Shown here in pieces: positions 22,954 to 34,887 of a DNA stretch of 64,000 nucleotides (positions are counted from its first letter, which is position 1; each line of letters opens with the position of its first letter). The notes under the pieces were generated by a model. That model was not told the DNA's origin. It was given only the letters and a program-made list of their open reading frames with translations, and did not search any database. The stretch lies in NCBI RefSeq assembly GCF_000005505.3, contig NC_016132.3:58356914-58420913 (forward strand), written 5' to 3'. The DNA comes from Brachypodium distachyon. Its lineage: Eukaryota > Streptophyta > Magnoliopsida > Poales > Poaceae. The position numbers and the translations under genes were made by a program.

Positions 22954-25900
22954 ATGAACACAGTGGCTTCGCTGTCCCTGGTGCCGCGCCTGCTCATCAA
23001 GCCCTCCTTCCGCTGCTTATCCAGAAAGGTGAGAACACATCCTCTGCTTTAATTTTACATGGATTTATCTGTATGCGTTCTTTGCCTGTGCCTGAACAAA
23101 GCCGCAGTTTTGTTTTGTTTTGGTTGGATTTTTTTGTTGTCAGTGGTCAGTTCTCGATGAACAATGTGATTTTTGCAAGCCATCGGTGGACGGTGGTAGG
23201 GTTCTTCAGCTCCTGCCTGAACCAAATCGCTTCTGCCTGCAATCTTCGCGGCAAATGTTCTTCGAGCTTGGTTATCTGGATGTTACATGTTGAATCGTGA
23301 TCTTCAGGCCCAGCATCACTCCAAACCACTAATGGAGATGTTACTTATGATTTGCTTGCAAACTCTCCGATTTCTTACCCATGGGCTAATTTTGGATACT
23401 TCCTCCGTCCAACAAAAGATGTCTCAAGTTTGATAAAATTTGAATGTATCCGGGAATGACTTAGTGTATAGATGCATTCAAATTTAATCAAAGTTGAGAC
23501 ATCCTTTGTTGGACGGAGGAAGTACAAGTTTCTGAATATCCACTGAATCCCCAAATTATCCAGTTCTCTGCTATAACTAGATACAACGCTGCCATGATGA
23601 ACTGAACTGAACTGATGATGATGTTCTTGGGGACAGGGTGTTGGTAGGGATGGTGGAATCAAGGTGTACGCAGTGCTGAGGGATGACAGCGCTGACTATC
23701 TCAAGGACAACAACCAATGGGAGGCCCTGTTCCACGTCGATGACCCGGGGCCGAGGGTTCCCATCGAGAAGGGCCAGTTCTTGGACGCGAAGCAGGCGCT
23801 CGACGTCGCCCGGTTCGACATCCAGTACTGCGACTGGAGGGCTAGGCAGGACCTGCTCACCATCATGGTGCTTCACAACAAGGTATACAAATTAATATGC
23901 TCTGGAAGCAAGCCCCATTTTTTTTAAAGTAAACTAGTAATTAACTTGTCGGAGGTATGTTCAGAGAAAAATATTCAGTCTTATATGGTCATTTTTTTAA
24001 AGGTTTTCAGTCTGCAAGTGCTGAATTTTACCATGATTGCTAGCTACTCAGCATTAGTATGAAGGGGTCCAATGGTTATCAAATAGATGAGTGGGGTCGA
24101 ATTTTGTGGACGAAACTAATTGATATGAATTTAACATGGATTCTAAACAAAAAATGAAATGAAATGCAGGTGGTTGAGGTTCTTAATCCTCTAGCAAGAG
24201 ACTTCAAGTCGGTGGGGAACTTGAGGAAAGATCTTGCCGGGTTACAGGAAGAACTCGCGAAAGCTCACAACCAGGTAAATTTTCAGGAGAAAATCCAAAT
24301 TAAAACCTTCCAATTAATGTCTTGTGCAACCTGACGTTTTCATTTGTCTCAATACAGCTTTATTTGTCAGAATCTAGAGTGTCGTCCGCACTTGATAAGC
24401 TAGCACAAATGGAGACAGTGGTCAATGAAAGGCTGTTGTCGGATGGAAGCGCTTTTGCATCTACAGCCGATTGCGCTACTCTTGATCCAAGCACTTCTCT
24501 TGATCTTGATCCGAGCACTTCCTCCACGACACATGTTGGAGCCAAAAAGGCTAAAAGACGGAGCCTCAACATTTCTGGCCCGGTGAAGCCTTACAATCCC
24601 AATCTGAAGAACTTCTGGTACCCTGTTGCTTTCTCCAGTGACCTGAAAGATGACACAATGGTAAAGCTAAATGCTTGTTTCAAAGAATTTCTGAGTTAGC
24701 AGTCATAGACACATGTGTTTATTTGACAAGGTCTCATTTATGTGCTCTCAGGTACCAATAGATTGTTTTGAGGAGCAGTGGGTAATATTCCGAGGAAAAG
24801 ATAGGAGGCCTGGATGTGTTCAGAATACCTGTGCTCACAGAGCTTGCCCTCTTGATCTTGGTTCAGTGAATGAGGGCAGAATCACGTGCCCTTATCATGG
24901 TAAGTACTGAAAACAAATTAAACTTAGAATTCTAAAGTTGAGTATATGAAAACGGTGAACATTACTTGCAGCCAGATTTTTATTTTTACTTAGAATTTTA
25001 GTTAAAATGGTGCTGAAGGTACATGTATTATATCCTGCTGATATATAATTTTAAGAACTAGAAATTACTTGAAAGTGTTAATAACGTATGAGAAAGAACT
25101 GCACTTATTCAGTCAGGTTTCTTATGCTCATTAATATTTTTTTGATAAGCAAGGATGACGTCCAAGTAATATTTCAGTTTTTTTAACAACCTTCAGGGTG
25201 GGAGTATTCGACTGACGGAAAATGTGAGAAAATGCCATCAACAAAGATGCTCAATGTGCGCATCCGGGCATTGCCATGCTTCGAGCAAGAAGGAATGGTC
25301 TGGATCTGGCCTGGCGACGATACACCGACACCCACCATCCCTTCTCTGCTGCCTCCTTCAGGGTTTACAATCCATGCAGAGGTAAAATAAAATAAATCAT
25401 GTGATCTGCAGCAATGGCGCTGTTATGCAATTTTCATGTACATTCAGTTGAGACTGAATAGTAATGGGGTTCTTGATCACTCAACAGATAGTGATGGAGC
25501 TACCTGTGGAGCATGGACTTCTTCTGGACAATCTACTAGACCTTGCGCATGCCCCCTTTACTCATACATCCACCTTTGCAAAGGGTTGGAGTGTTCCAAG
25601 GTATTTTTACACATTTCAAGGCCCAAATAGAACTGACCGATGAATAAACAGTTTCCGTGTATCTGTAGTGATATTATGTCTGTGCAAATCAGCACATGTT
25701 GATGATGTCTTATCATTGTCAGCTTTGTGAAGTTCTTGACACCTACTTCTGGGCTCCAAGGGTACTGGGATCCTTACCCCATTGATATGGAGTTCCGGCC
25801 GCCCTGCATGGTCTTGTCGACCATTGGCATCTCCAAGCCCGGAAAGCTAGAAGGGAAGAGCACACAGCAATGTTCGACGCATCTCCACCAGCTCCATATA

Positions 25901-26475
25901 TGTTTGCCATCATCTAGGAATAAAACCAGACTGCTGTATCGGATGTCACTCGACTTCGCCCCCTGGATCAAGCACATCCCTTTCATGCATCTATTGTGGT
26001 CACATTTCGCTGAGAAGGTAAGTCTCAAAATATCTGAGCAACTCCATAACGCATCCAATCGATTGTGCCATTATATATAAGATTTCAACATGCGAGTTCT
26101 CTAAAATATATATCAACAGTGCCATTATCTATAAGATTTCAACATGATAGTTCTCTAAAAAAATATATCAACAATAGCTACTGACTGAATTACTAATCTG
26201 TAACTCTCACTTGCAAATTTAGAAACAATAAAATCTGGACCGGTTCCAACGTCTGTGTCTGACCATGGTACTTTGGATGATATCTTCTGCAGGTTTTGAA
26301 TGAGGATCTACGGCTCGTGCTCGGCCAACAAGAGCGGATGAACAGTGGTGCCAACGTTTGGAACTGGCCAGTGTCATATGACAAGCTCGGCATACGGTAC
26401 CGGCTGTGGAGGGACGCGGTCGAGAGGGGCGTCGACCGGTTACCATTCAGCAACCAAATTGAGAGTGGATCATAG
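22954..26475 (+). CDS. CAO: Chlorophyllide a oxygenase, chloroplast
   Basis: CAO converts chlorophyllide a to chlorophyllide b in two oxygenation steps, using ferredoxin and O2, and sets the chlorophyll b level of the light-harvesting antenna. Nine exons are proposed: 22954-23028, 23637-23882, 24170-24274, 24358-24660, 24752-24899, 25197-25381, 25488-25600, 25723-26017 and 26293-26475. All phases agree, giving 550 aa, the usual length. The order is: transit peptide; regulatory A domain with [10 protein letters not shown] (residues 96-105), matching the known chlorophyll-b-responsive degron; linker B; then catalytic C domain. Rieske ligands are C270-x-H272 and C289-x2-H292 ([19 protein letters not shown]). 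Mononuclear iron ligands fit D372-x2-H375-x4-H380 (DLAHAPFTH). All key residues are present. Intron 1 contains a Stowaway MITE. Rice has two CAO genes in tandem; only one is visible here. Confidence 0.97.
23399..23522. mobile_element. Stowaway MITE in CAO intron 1
   Basis: Near-perfect terminal inverted repeats: CTTCCTCCGTCCAACAAAAG at the left, and CTTCCTCCGTCCAACAAAGG when the right end is reverse-complemented, flanked by TA on both sides (23397-23398 and 23523-23524). The 124-bp element can form a long hairpin. It sits about 115 bp before the exon 2 acceptor. Confidence 0.85.
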
Positions 26476-26777
26476 ACCAACATATACATGAGTATGACAC
26501 CCCAGGCCCCGTAGTCTCTTTCTCGTGGCATTTCTTGGCCTGACGACAACGGCAGCCAGATGATCCATATGCATGTACAGATTATTCGGGCGTTGCGACG
26601 TCGCAGCACGGCTTTTTCATCTGGCAAAATTAAGATTTGCTGCAGATAGAAGAATTCTGGATTGAGAAGAGTGGCGGGCAATCGGCAGCACGCATCGATC
26701 ATTGCCATTGTGTAATGTTTAACTGTACACTAGTGGCGGCATCAGCTGATGCAATTTGTAATTGTAATCCGAGGTTG

Positions 26778-26830
26778 ATTTTTCTTCTTCTTCTTCTTCT
26801 TCTTCTTCTTCTTCTTCTTCTTCTTTCTTT
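26778..26830. repeat. (CTT)n microsatellite
   Basis: About 15 CTT units followed by TTTC repeats and CCCTCC, downstream of the CAO stop codon, possibly within its 3' UTR. Confidence 0.9.
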
Positions 26831-28430
26831 CTTTCCCTCCCTTTCATGTAAAGTATCTTCAGGTTAATTACTCTCAGAACGTACACAATTATACGATGAA
26901 CCGTGAAGGTGATCAAAGCATGTTCACCTGACAAAAATGAGATGTATCAATCTGATTACATATGTTCGCAATAATTCATATTAGACGTCCCTGCTTTACT
27001 TGAGACTCCTCACAAGTCACATCTAATTACCATCGATCATAACACTATTGTTCCTGGCGGGCCGTATCCGAGTGTGTAATCAGGCCGGCCCAGCCGACGA
27101 ACGAACGGCACGGGTGCATCGAAGTTTACTCCCAGAAAATCCACAACCCCTCTAAAAAAAAAGAATCCCCAACACTAACCCCCATCGGTAGGCGGCGCCG
27201 GCGGCTTGCCGACTTCTCCCAGTAAACCGGCACGGCGGCTTGCCGGGCCCACTGCTCATCCAGCCCAGACTGCCTTCGTCTTCGCCCAGGGAACTCCCAT
27301 CCGCCGGCCGCCCTCATTCGTCCGTCCGAGCGCGCGGCACCCTACAAGCTGTTGGCTCCCGCCTCCGGTTCTGTAGGAGGGAGTGCGACGACGACGATCA
27401 GGTCAGGTGGCTCGCATTGCATCTCCGACTTTGAGGTACCGCTCATCTCTGGGTTGATCCGATGTGTGCCTTAAATTTATGTGTTGCTGTTATTTTTGTT
27501 TGTCTGTCAAAAATTTACAGAGACAAAATTAGATCATGCCAAAAAGAAAAGAAAAAGTAAAGCAAATGGACCGTAGATCACTATTTATGTTAACGAGCTT
27601 AACAAACGACATGCTTTCGGATCGTTATCAATAACGAGGTTAACAATCTCAGCTTAACGACCTGAGCAATCTCGTTAGCCAGCGCTACTAGCACTGGTTG
27701 TACCTCAAGACTACGGGGATCAAACACAGGTTTTAGGCCTTGCATGTCTTTGTTTAAGGTGGGTTTAGTTGCAGGCAATGTACTCGAGTTTCCGGTTTTG
27801 TGTGTCTCATTGGAGACTAGTTATCCTTTATGGTAGGTGGCATATCTCTCAATTGAGAGGTACCAATCTGTCTTTTCTGTAGGTTCGCTCTACGCGACAC
27901 AATGAATTAAAAATGATGCAAGAGGCAATATACATGACAAATGAGTATGACTGTATGAGACGTGGTTTTGATAGGTAAACAAGCCTATATATTCCCATGA
28001 TGTTTGTTGAGGGATGTACCATACCTAAGAAACCCTTTTTATTGGCTGGTCCGTCCAAAAGTGGAGACGTACTGAGGTATCAATAATTGACACGAAACAC
28101 TTTGTCACCGACGGATTGTTTATCACAGATGTCTATATATATGACAACTTAACATGTCCCGGTAAGTATGTGAATCTTTCTGCATAGAATAAATGTGAAG
28201 GTGTGCCGGGGCTTTATAGATTGGCGTATCCTTCAAATTGGAGCAGTATTCAATTACCCGCAAAAAAAAAGCAGTATTCAATAGAAAACTTGCATTCTTT
28301 TTTCACATTTGTCATTATCTATTCCTGTGGTTTGTTGTGCTCTGCACGTCGTTCCAGAGATAACGACGCCACGTCACCACGGTGGACACCGATTGCAATT
28401 AGCTGGAGTTTCAAATAGTACTCCGTAGTA

Positions 28431-28673
28431 CTCTCTCCATTTCACAAAGGTTGACGTATTTTGTTTCGTTAAGACAAATCTTTGATTAAAAATTACGTTA
28501 TTAATATGTAAGTTATATGAAACGAAACCATGATCATTAGCAAGTACTTTTAAAGATGAATCCATTGATATAAATTTCATGTATGAAAAAACACATATCA
28601 ATAGAGTTTTCATCGGTGAAAGACTTGTGTTAATGAAACAAAATACGTCATCCTTTGTGAAACGGTGGAAGTA
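28431..28673. mobile_element. Stowaway-like MITE
   Basis: The left arm reads CTCTCCATTTCACAAAGGTT and GACGTATTTTGTTTCGTTAA; the right arm is its complement (TTAATGAAACAAAATACGTC, then CTTTGTGAAACGGTGGAAG), with TA at both ends. About 243 bp, non-coding and strongly self-complementary. Confidence 0.75.
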
Positions 28674-29015
28674 GTATACATCCTATAGATATATGTGTCT
28701 CTTTTGACAGGAATAAAAACTGGCATCGATCGATCTGAAGATCGGAAGCTCCACGAACCGTGCAATGTTTATCGCTGCTAATCAAGAACTCAATCAAGGC
28801 TCGATAGTAACACAAATGATATGTTCACATTTTTTTTCCTTTTGGGAAAACATCTGTTCATATCTTGCACCCACAACCACACAGTATAGTAGTAAAATTT
28901 TACAACAAACTTTTAGACAGGAAGGATAACCAGGCCGTGGCTTACATTTCTTCATCTGAGATGATGTTCCGTGTCCTCTGGTCTCTACCATCTGCAGCTG
29001 GTTAAGGAATAAGGA

Positions 29016-31086
29016 TCAAAGTAGCAAAGCCATCTTGTCATCGATTTCACAGGGCTTCAAGCCCACAACGTCCCTGAACTGACGAAGCTGACTGTAGGCG
29101 GTCCTCCATTCCCTGGGGTCTCTCTTACTTGACATGGCTCGACCAAGGGAGCATAAGGCTAGAGGCAAACCTTCGCACAGTGAAACCATCTGCTTATTGA
29201 TTAATAGTAATACTTACTCAAGTTAGACCAGGAGCAGTTTTGCAATGTGTTGAAGGCAATTATTTGATGGGAGAGAAACATACCTGCTCAGCAAGATGAC
29301 GAACTTGGGGATGATCATCAATGATTCCGAGCCCAACCTTGGCTCTGAAGAGTTTCCATGCATCGTCTTCTTCCAAACGCCGTACCTCGATGGTGTTTCT
29401 CGCTTGGCCAACCATGAGGGTACACGCAGCCTGACTCCTTGTGGCTAAGATGATCTTTTGCTGCCTACGCGTGAATATTGGCAGGCCAATAGCCCACCAA
29501 TTAAGGGGCTCTCTTATGTCATCTAGTAAAAACAGGTAGCTCTTGTGTTCGAGATAGGCGAAGATATGCATGGCTCGGGACAACTCATCTGACGATGACA
29601 TCATGGCCAAATCCATGTTCAAATTGATGGCGATAGCATTTTGCACATTGTTCATCACGCATCCAGTTCCAGCCCCAACGAACAGAACATGGTCGAAGCA
29701 AGGATGATTGCGAGTGTAAAAATCACGTACGAGCCTGAGAAGATATGTCTTGCCCATGCCTCGCATGCCCCAAAACCCCAGCAATGTGGACCGGGCATCC
29801 TTGTCCTCGATGAAATAGCGGACCTTCTCGAAGGAGCTCATCATTTCCGGCAGCCGATCTTGCCGCTGCTGCTGGATGACGTCTGTGTGTGGCCTGGCTT
29901 CTACTACCTCATCTGACAACAATTTATCTCTTTCTGTGGCAAAGCCATCAACTCTATTGGCGACTACAGGTACAGGCCAACCTTTATGGAAGAGTTTCCA
30001 AGTATCTTCTTCATCCAAGCACTCCATTGGGATGGTCTTGTCATGGCATCCCATTTGGATACACACATCTGGTCTCCTTGTTGTCAACACAACTTTGCGG
30101 CGTTTCTGCGGTACTGAACGTTGTCCCTGACGAGAGACTACAACGACTGTCCCAAGTGGCGAGGGGATGCCGACAGCTTTCAGATCAAGATATCCCCATA
30201 GATCATCTAACAGCAATAAGAAGTTCTTGTCTGTGAGATGGTCATGAATGAGTTCTGCTTGGGAAGCCTCATCGCCCGTTACAAGCAACCCCATACTAAC
30301 GGCGATAGCTTCTTGCACCTGACCAACGGTACATCCAATATCAGCACGAACAAACAGGACTTTTAAAGAAGCGTTATTATCATACTCTGAACGAGAATCA
30401 CTGATCAGCTTGAGAAGGGATGACTTGCCCAAGCCGCCCATGCCCCAAATCCCCAGCAATCCGGAGTCGGCGCCCATGTCCTCGATGAAATCAAGCACCT
30501 TCGTCCTGTAGAAGTCCATGGTTCCCCTCAACTGATATTGTGGGTGCAGTAAGGTGTGTCCTTGCTTGAGGAGATAATTGGTTGTGTACTTAAGCTCGAG
30601 GTGTGCTATCCAGCAGAAGTATATACTCTTCAAGTAATTTAGGCCGCGCCCATCATACACAATACCAATCTGCAAATGCTTGTGACGCAAATCTTCCACG
30701 CTCTTTTCCCATTCCACGCGCTGATCAGAATACAACTCATCCACGCTCTTCTCCCATTCCATGCTTTGATCAGAATACGTGAGTAGTGCATCCATACGAT
30801 GGAGGGAGATTTGCATCCTGCGCAGCTCCACGCGTGCAACTCCAATAGCCTCTAGATACTGACCCAAGCACGTCTTGGAGACTCCACAAACAATTATAGC
30901 ATCTGCACACAAGACCATAATAGAGATCCCCGTAACTGGGATACTCGTCCCCATGATGTGGTTGACACATATTTGACTAATTACAAGCATATGAGATAAA
31001 AATAAGATCGTCCACATTGGTAATTTGCTCTCCTTCAACCAGATCCATTCTCCTTTTTCCGAGACAACCCTGTTTGATTCTCTCAT
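29016..31086 (-). CDS. NLR-like protein with two NB-ARC domains and no LRR
   Basis: This is a predicted intracellular immune-receptor relative of unusual build. Exons 31086-29284 and 29189-29016 join in phase (HLAEQ to MVSLCEGLPLAL), giving 658 aa. The ATG at 31086 is chosen because the longer frame starts with GTG. The order is: two hydrophobic segments at about residues 24-41 and 53-69; a short helical region with a 15-residue duplication (YSDQSMEWEKSVDEL, then YSDQRVEWEKSVEDL); a first NB-ARC with P-loop GMGGLGKSS (about 215), kinase-2 LLLLDDLWGYLDL and RNBS-B KVVLTTR but no GLPL; a linker; a second NB-ARC with GMRGMGKTY (about 442), FLLDDIRE, IILATRS and GLPL. Translation stops soon after GLPL, so ARC2, MHD and LRR are missing. 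It faces away from the NLR starting at 32268. Confidence 0.8.
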
Positions 31087-32267
31087 CTCAAGTTCTGAAC
31101 TCACTTAGCTAACCGAGATTAACGGTTTTGGATCCAGAGATCGGCCTGGAGCGCTTATACGCAGCATAGGCCCAGATTAGCCAAAGTCAGCACTCTGCAA
31201 TCAAACAACCTCGTTGGCACCAGATGAGGCATGGGAAATTTTGTAAGAAAGAAGACCAAAAGAGATGTATACAAGGAGGAAGAAAACACTTACGGCAGGA
31301 AGTTGGTTGACATCCTGTATCTGTACGTATCGGAAGGAAGCAGGATCTATCCATCCATCCAAGTTCTTGATATGAAAAAATGGCTAGCTGAAGCGACTTG
31401 TTCGGTTTTCTCGCAAAAAAAAGGGTTACCTTGCAAGGGAGAGGGCGGGTTGATAGGTTAGTTGCTGTCTGCTGGCTGCTGCTCCTGTGGCATGATCTCT
31501 TTATAATTTACGATATTGTCCTATAAGTTGCATTCTGCTGGCTGCATAGGTAATTTTGAGGACACAGTGCAGAATACTTGGTTGGTACCTCCTCATAGGA
31601 CTCAATGGATTGCATTATTTGTCCATGTCATCCAAATGGACAAATCTGGACAAACTGACAGGAAATGGGGACTCTCCTCGGAGATGCCCAAAGTATTGTA
31701 TTGAGGATGACCTATCATGCTAATGTCCTGCTTTTAGACCACTAGGTACTTGCTAGTTAAAAAAAATGCTCAAAATTTAAAGGTCGGACCCCGCTTGCAT
31801 CCCTGGCTACTACATTTTCTATTGAATAACTAATTCCTAAATTTCTTCCGCTAGCTGCACTAACCATCAGGCTGCACTAACCACTACCGATAATGACCAC
31901 CCAAGTGGGAGTATAAAATATTTCTGCCGCGCTAACCACCCTTTTTTTGTGTGGCTATGTCTCGGACGTCTGATATTTAGGCAAAAGGTATAAATCTCAA
32001 TCGACGCACCAGAACTGTTGGATTAAGATCTGACGACCAAGCACGCGACTGATCTCGAACTGAAAATCATGAGAACTGTTTTTAATATGCGAGGAGCCCT
32101 ATTCACTTCTCCGTGACTGATAATCCAGAAAAAATTGTACTGGAGTAGCTCTTTTTGTTTAATACTATGCGAGGAGAGACTAAAAACCCAAAAGTCCGCA
32201 GAACCATAAATCTCGAGGAACACTGAGTTGAGAGGAGAGGAACGAGAGAGCATGCAGTGCGAAGAAG
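31087..32267. promoter_or_regulatory. Shared intergenic region of the divergent NLR pair
   Basis: The two NLR start codons are 1.18 kb apart and point away from each other, so this interval must hold both promoters. No gene is supported inside. Paired plant NLRs such as RGA4/RGA5 and RRS1/RPS4 are known to share such divergent promoters; joint regulation here is inference. Confidence 0.5.
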
Positions 32268-34887
32268 ATGGAGCATGAAGCAAAGATATGGGTCGGCGTT
32301 GTTTTCGCTGTTCTTGTGGCTATCCTCAGCAAGTTGTGGGATCCCATAGCAGCGCATGTTGGATACCCCTTCGGCGTTGACCGCCGTGTGAAGGATCTCC
32401 AAGAAACTGTCAAGCCGCTGATTGACATGCGAAGGGAGCTCCGCGAGCGGGAAAACTTGCTAAATTCTCGAGAACGCATCGGATGGCTGGATAGGGTGGA
32501 CAATTTGGTAGAGGATGTGGAAAGAATCAAGGCTGATCTTGAAAATTGTGGCCCAATCGATTACTTCAAGAAGTGCTTCATCGGCAGGGAAGCCGACACG
32601 GAGCTCAAAAAGGCCAATAGTCTTAATACCCAGGGCGTCAGATTAATGCCAGCGGTAGACACAAGTCTCACCAGACAAGGCAGGAGATCGCTACCACAGG
32701 CAGACTCTGGCCAACCACAAGAGGTGCCGCGAGTGACGACGATTCCACCTGGAATGGGTAGCTCCTATCGCAAGGTGCTGAATTTCATCAAGAACAATCG
32801 CTCCGAGTCATGCATGGGGATTTGGGGCATGGGAGGCGTGGGCAAGACAAAGCTTATCAATCTGGTATGTGATTCCCGTTCAGCTGAGTATGATGATTAT
32901 TTCTCGGATGTACTGCTTGTTCAGGCTGGCAAGGGATGCAGAGTTGCTGACTTGCAAAAACGTATCTCCGTTAGCATGGGACTACGCCAGATAGACAACG
33001 AAATTTCCCAATCGGCTATCATCAGCGACCACCTTCAACGCAAGGACTTCTTGTTGCTGGTGGATGATCTATGGGAGTATATTGATCTCAACGAGGTCGG
33101 CATCCCCTTGCTTGATGAAGCAAAGAAACCCCGGCGTAAAGTTGTGTTCACATCAAGGAGCATGGAGGTGTGTGACAAGATGATATCACCCTGGCCGTCA
33201 AGCGACCACCCCCCTCGTACTCGTACCATCCAAATGAGGTGCTTGAATAAAGAAGACGCGTGGAGTCTCTTCGCTGAAAATGTGGGAAGTACTACAATCT
33301 TCGAACATGTGGAGATTCGCAAAGCTGCAGAAAAGGTTAGTTTCACATCCATGCATGTTTGGATGAACTAATAGTTCCAGCCCCATTTGGTGGATGCTAG
33401 CTAGACTGTTTTTTTTTTCTTTTTCTGAAGCAATACATTGGTAGCATATGCCGTCTACATTATGCACGATGAACAAAACCAGAGTTGCAATCATTTACGA
33501 TGTAAATTAAATTGGAACTAGCTAGTACATTAGCTTTGCTTCGATACACTCAGCAAAAAGATTCACCAATCTCAGAGTCACTATGCCTGGAGTTCATAGG
33601 AAACTGCTGGACCACTGATCCCACTAGACGCCTTATGAATGACCTGAAAAAAAAAACTTTCTTTTAAAAAAAACAAGCTCGTTTGGGCAATTCAATAAAG
33701 CGAACCAAACCGCAGAGCTCCAACTAGGATAAACGATTTGTAAAAACTATTCATCCCTGGTAGCCATTTCCCAAATAATGCAAAAAGAGAGAGAATACAA
33801 AGTTGTATTACACAAAGTCATTGCAATTTTTTTTTGGTACATGTATTTTATCATGTTCTATTACTGTTTATTTTTACCTAATCGCACATAATATGTTTTT
33901 TTATCATGTTCTATCCGAGCTTAATTACTTAAATGGACAATTCAACAGATAGTGGAGGAGTGCAGCGGTTTACCAAAGGCCTTATGCACAATTGGCAAGT
34001 CTATGTTGTCCAAGAACCATCCCTATGAATGGAGAACCGCCATTGATCAGTTGAGGAAGTCAGAGCTGCATAAAAAAATTGATAACCATGAGGATTTACT
34101 CAAATGCCTACGATGTCTACAAGAAAGTTATGATAGTGTGGAACATGATATGATGAAGCAGCGTTTTCTGTTATGCTCATTATGGCCTGAAAATGAAAGC
34201 ATATCCATTAAGAAACTTATAAGATGGTGGAGTGGACTTGGTTTGTTAGATGATTATACTAATGCTAGTGATGCGGGTCATAGCTTCATTAATATGTTGG
34301 TGCATAAATCCATGTTGGAAAAAAGTGACACCGGCCTTGACTCTACAGATTCACATGTCAAGATGCACAACATGATCCGTAAGATGGCTATCTGGATTGT
34401 CAATGAACATGGATACAAGAATAACTGGTTACCAAATTCATCATATAGATCAGCCTTGACAAACAAGATGTGGTTCACGGTGGAGAAGGCTTGGGTATCA
34501 CATGAAGATACATCAGGATGGTGTGAATGGCCTTCCGCGGATTATTTCCCACGGCTCAAGATGTTGGTGGCTCGACACTTGTTCTCGCTTGAGAAGATGA
34601 TTGGTTACTTCAAAACGATAACCTTCTTAGATTTGGAGGGGATGAGAAGAGAAGAATTCCCTTTGGAGATATGCAGACTGATCAAACTGGAACATCTCAA
34701 TCTTTCTGCAACAACAATCATCGGTGCCCTGCCTCCAGAACTGAAAGAGCTTGTAGATCTCAGGTACTTTTATATCAGAAATAACATGAGTCTCCAAACA
34801 ATACCAGCAGAGCTTATCTTCGCACTGAAAAAGCTTCGAGGGCTGGACCTTTTCCGAACCGGTGTCAGTTTCCGTATTGAGGAATGA
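32268..34887 (+). CDS. CC-NB-ARC(-LRR) disease-resistance-type protein, LRR cut by stop
   Basis: An NLR-class intracellular receptor. Exon 1 is 32268-33335 and exon 2 starts at 33949 (EKIVEECSGLPKAL joins in phase); the frame ends at TGA 34885-34887, giving 668 aa. The order is: a hydrophobic N-terminal helix (WVGVVFAVLVAILSKLW); a coiled-coil stretch (VDRRVKDLQETVKPLID); NB-ARC with P-loop GMGGVGKTK (about 188), kinase-2 LLLVDDLWEYIDL, RNBS-B KVVFTSR, GLPK in place of GLPL and RNBS-D CSLWPENES; MHD position reading VKMHNMIRKM (about 490), with Asn for Asp; then early LRRs (FLDLEGM, LEHLNLSATTI, LRYFYIRNNMSLQTIP). After the TGA the same frame continues as LRR to 35613. A protein stopping here would have a short LRR. 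Confidence 0.8.

Larger units (their letters stand above)
26476..29015. other. Intergenic interval between CAO and the NLR pair
   Basis: No supported gene. A CTT microsatellite lies at about 26778-26830 in the CAO 3' region. A GC-rich patch at about 27050-27440 looks like an old promoter or 5' UTR, with no coding frame that I trust. A MITE lies at 28431-28673. Confidence 0.45.

Noticed and set aside
27126..27440. Possible first exon in the GC-rich patch
   Set aside because: No good start context, no downstream exon and no domain. It is left as non-coding.
28431..28673. MicroRNA precursor because of the long hairpin
   Set aside because: The ends and TA flanks are those of a Stowaway MITE. 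Hairpin shape alone is not evidence of a microRNA.
31087..31104. Double NB-ARC gene start at 31104
   Set aside because: That codon is GTG. The ATG at 31086 is the first usable start.
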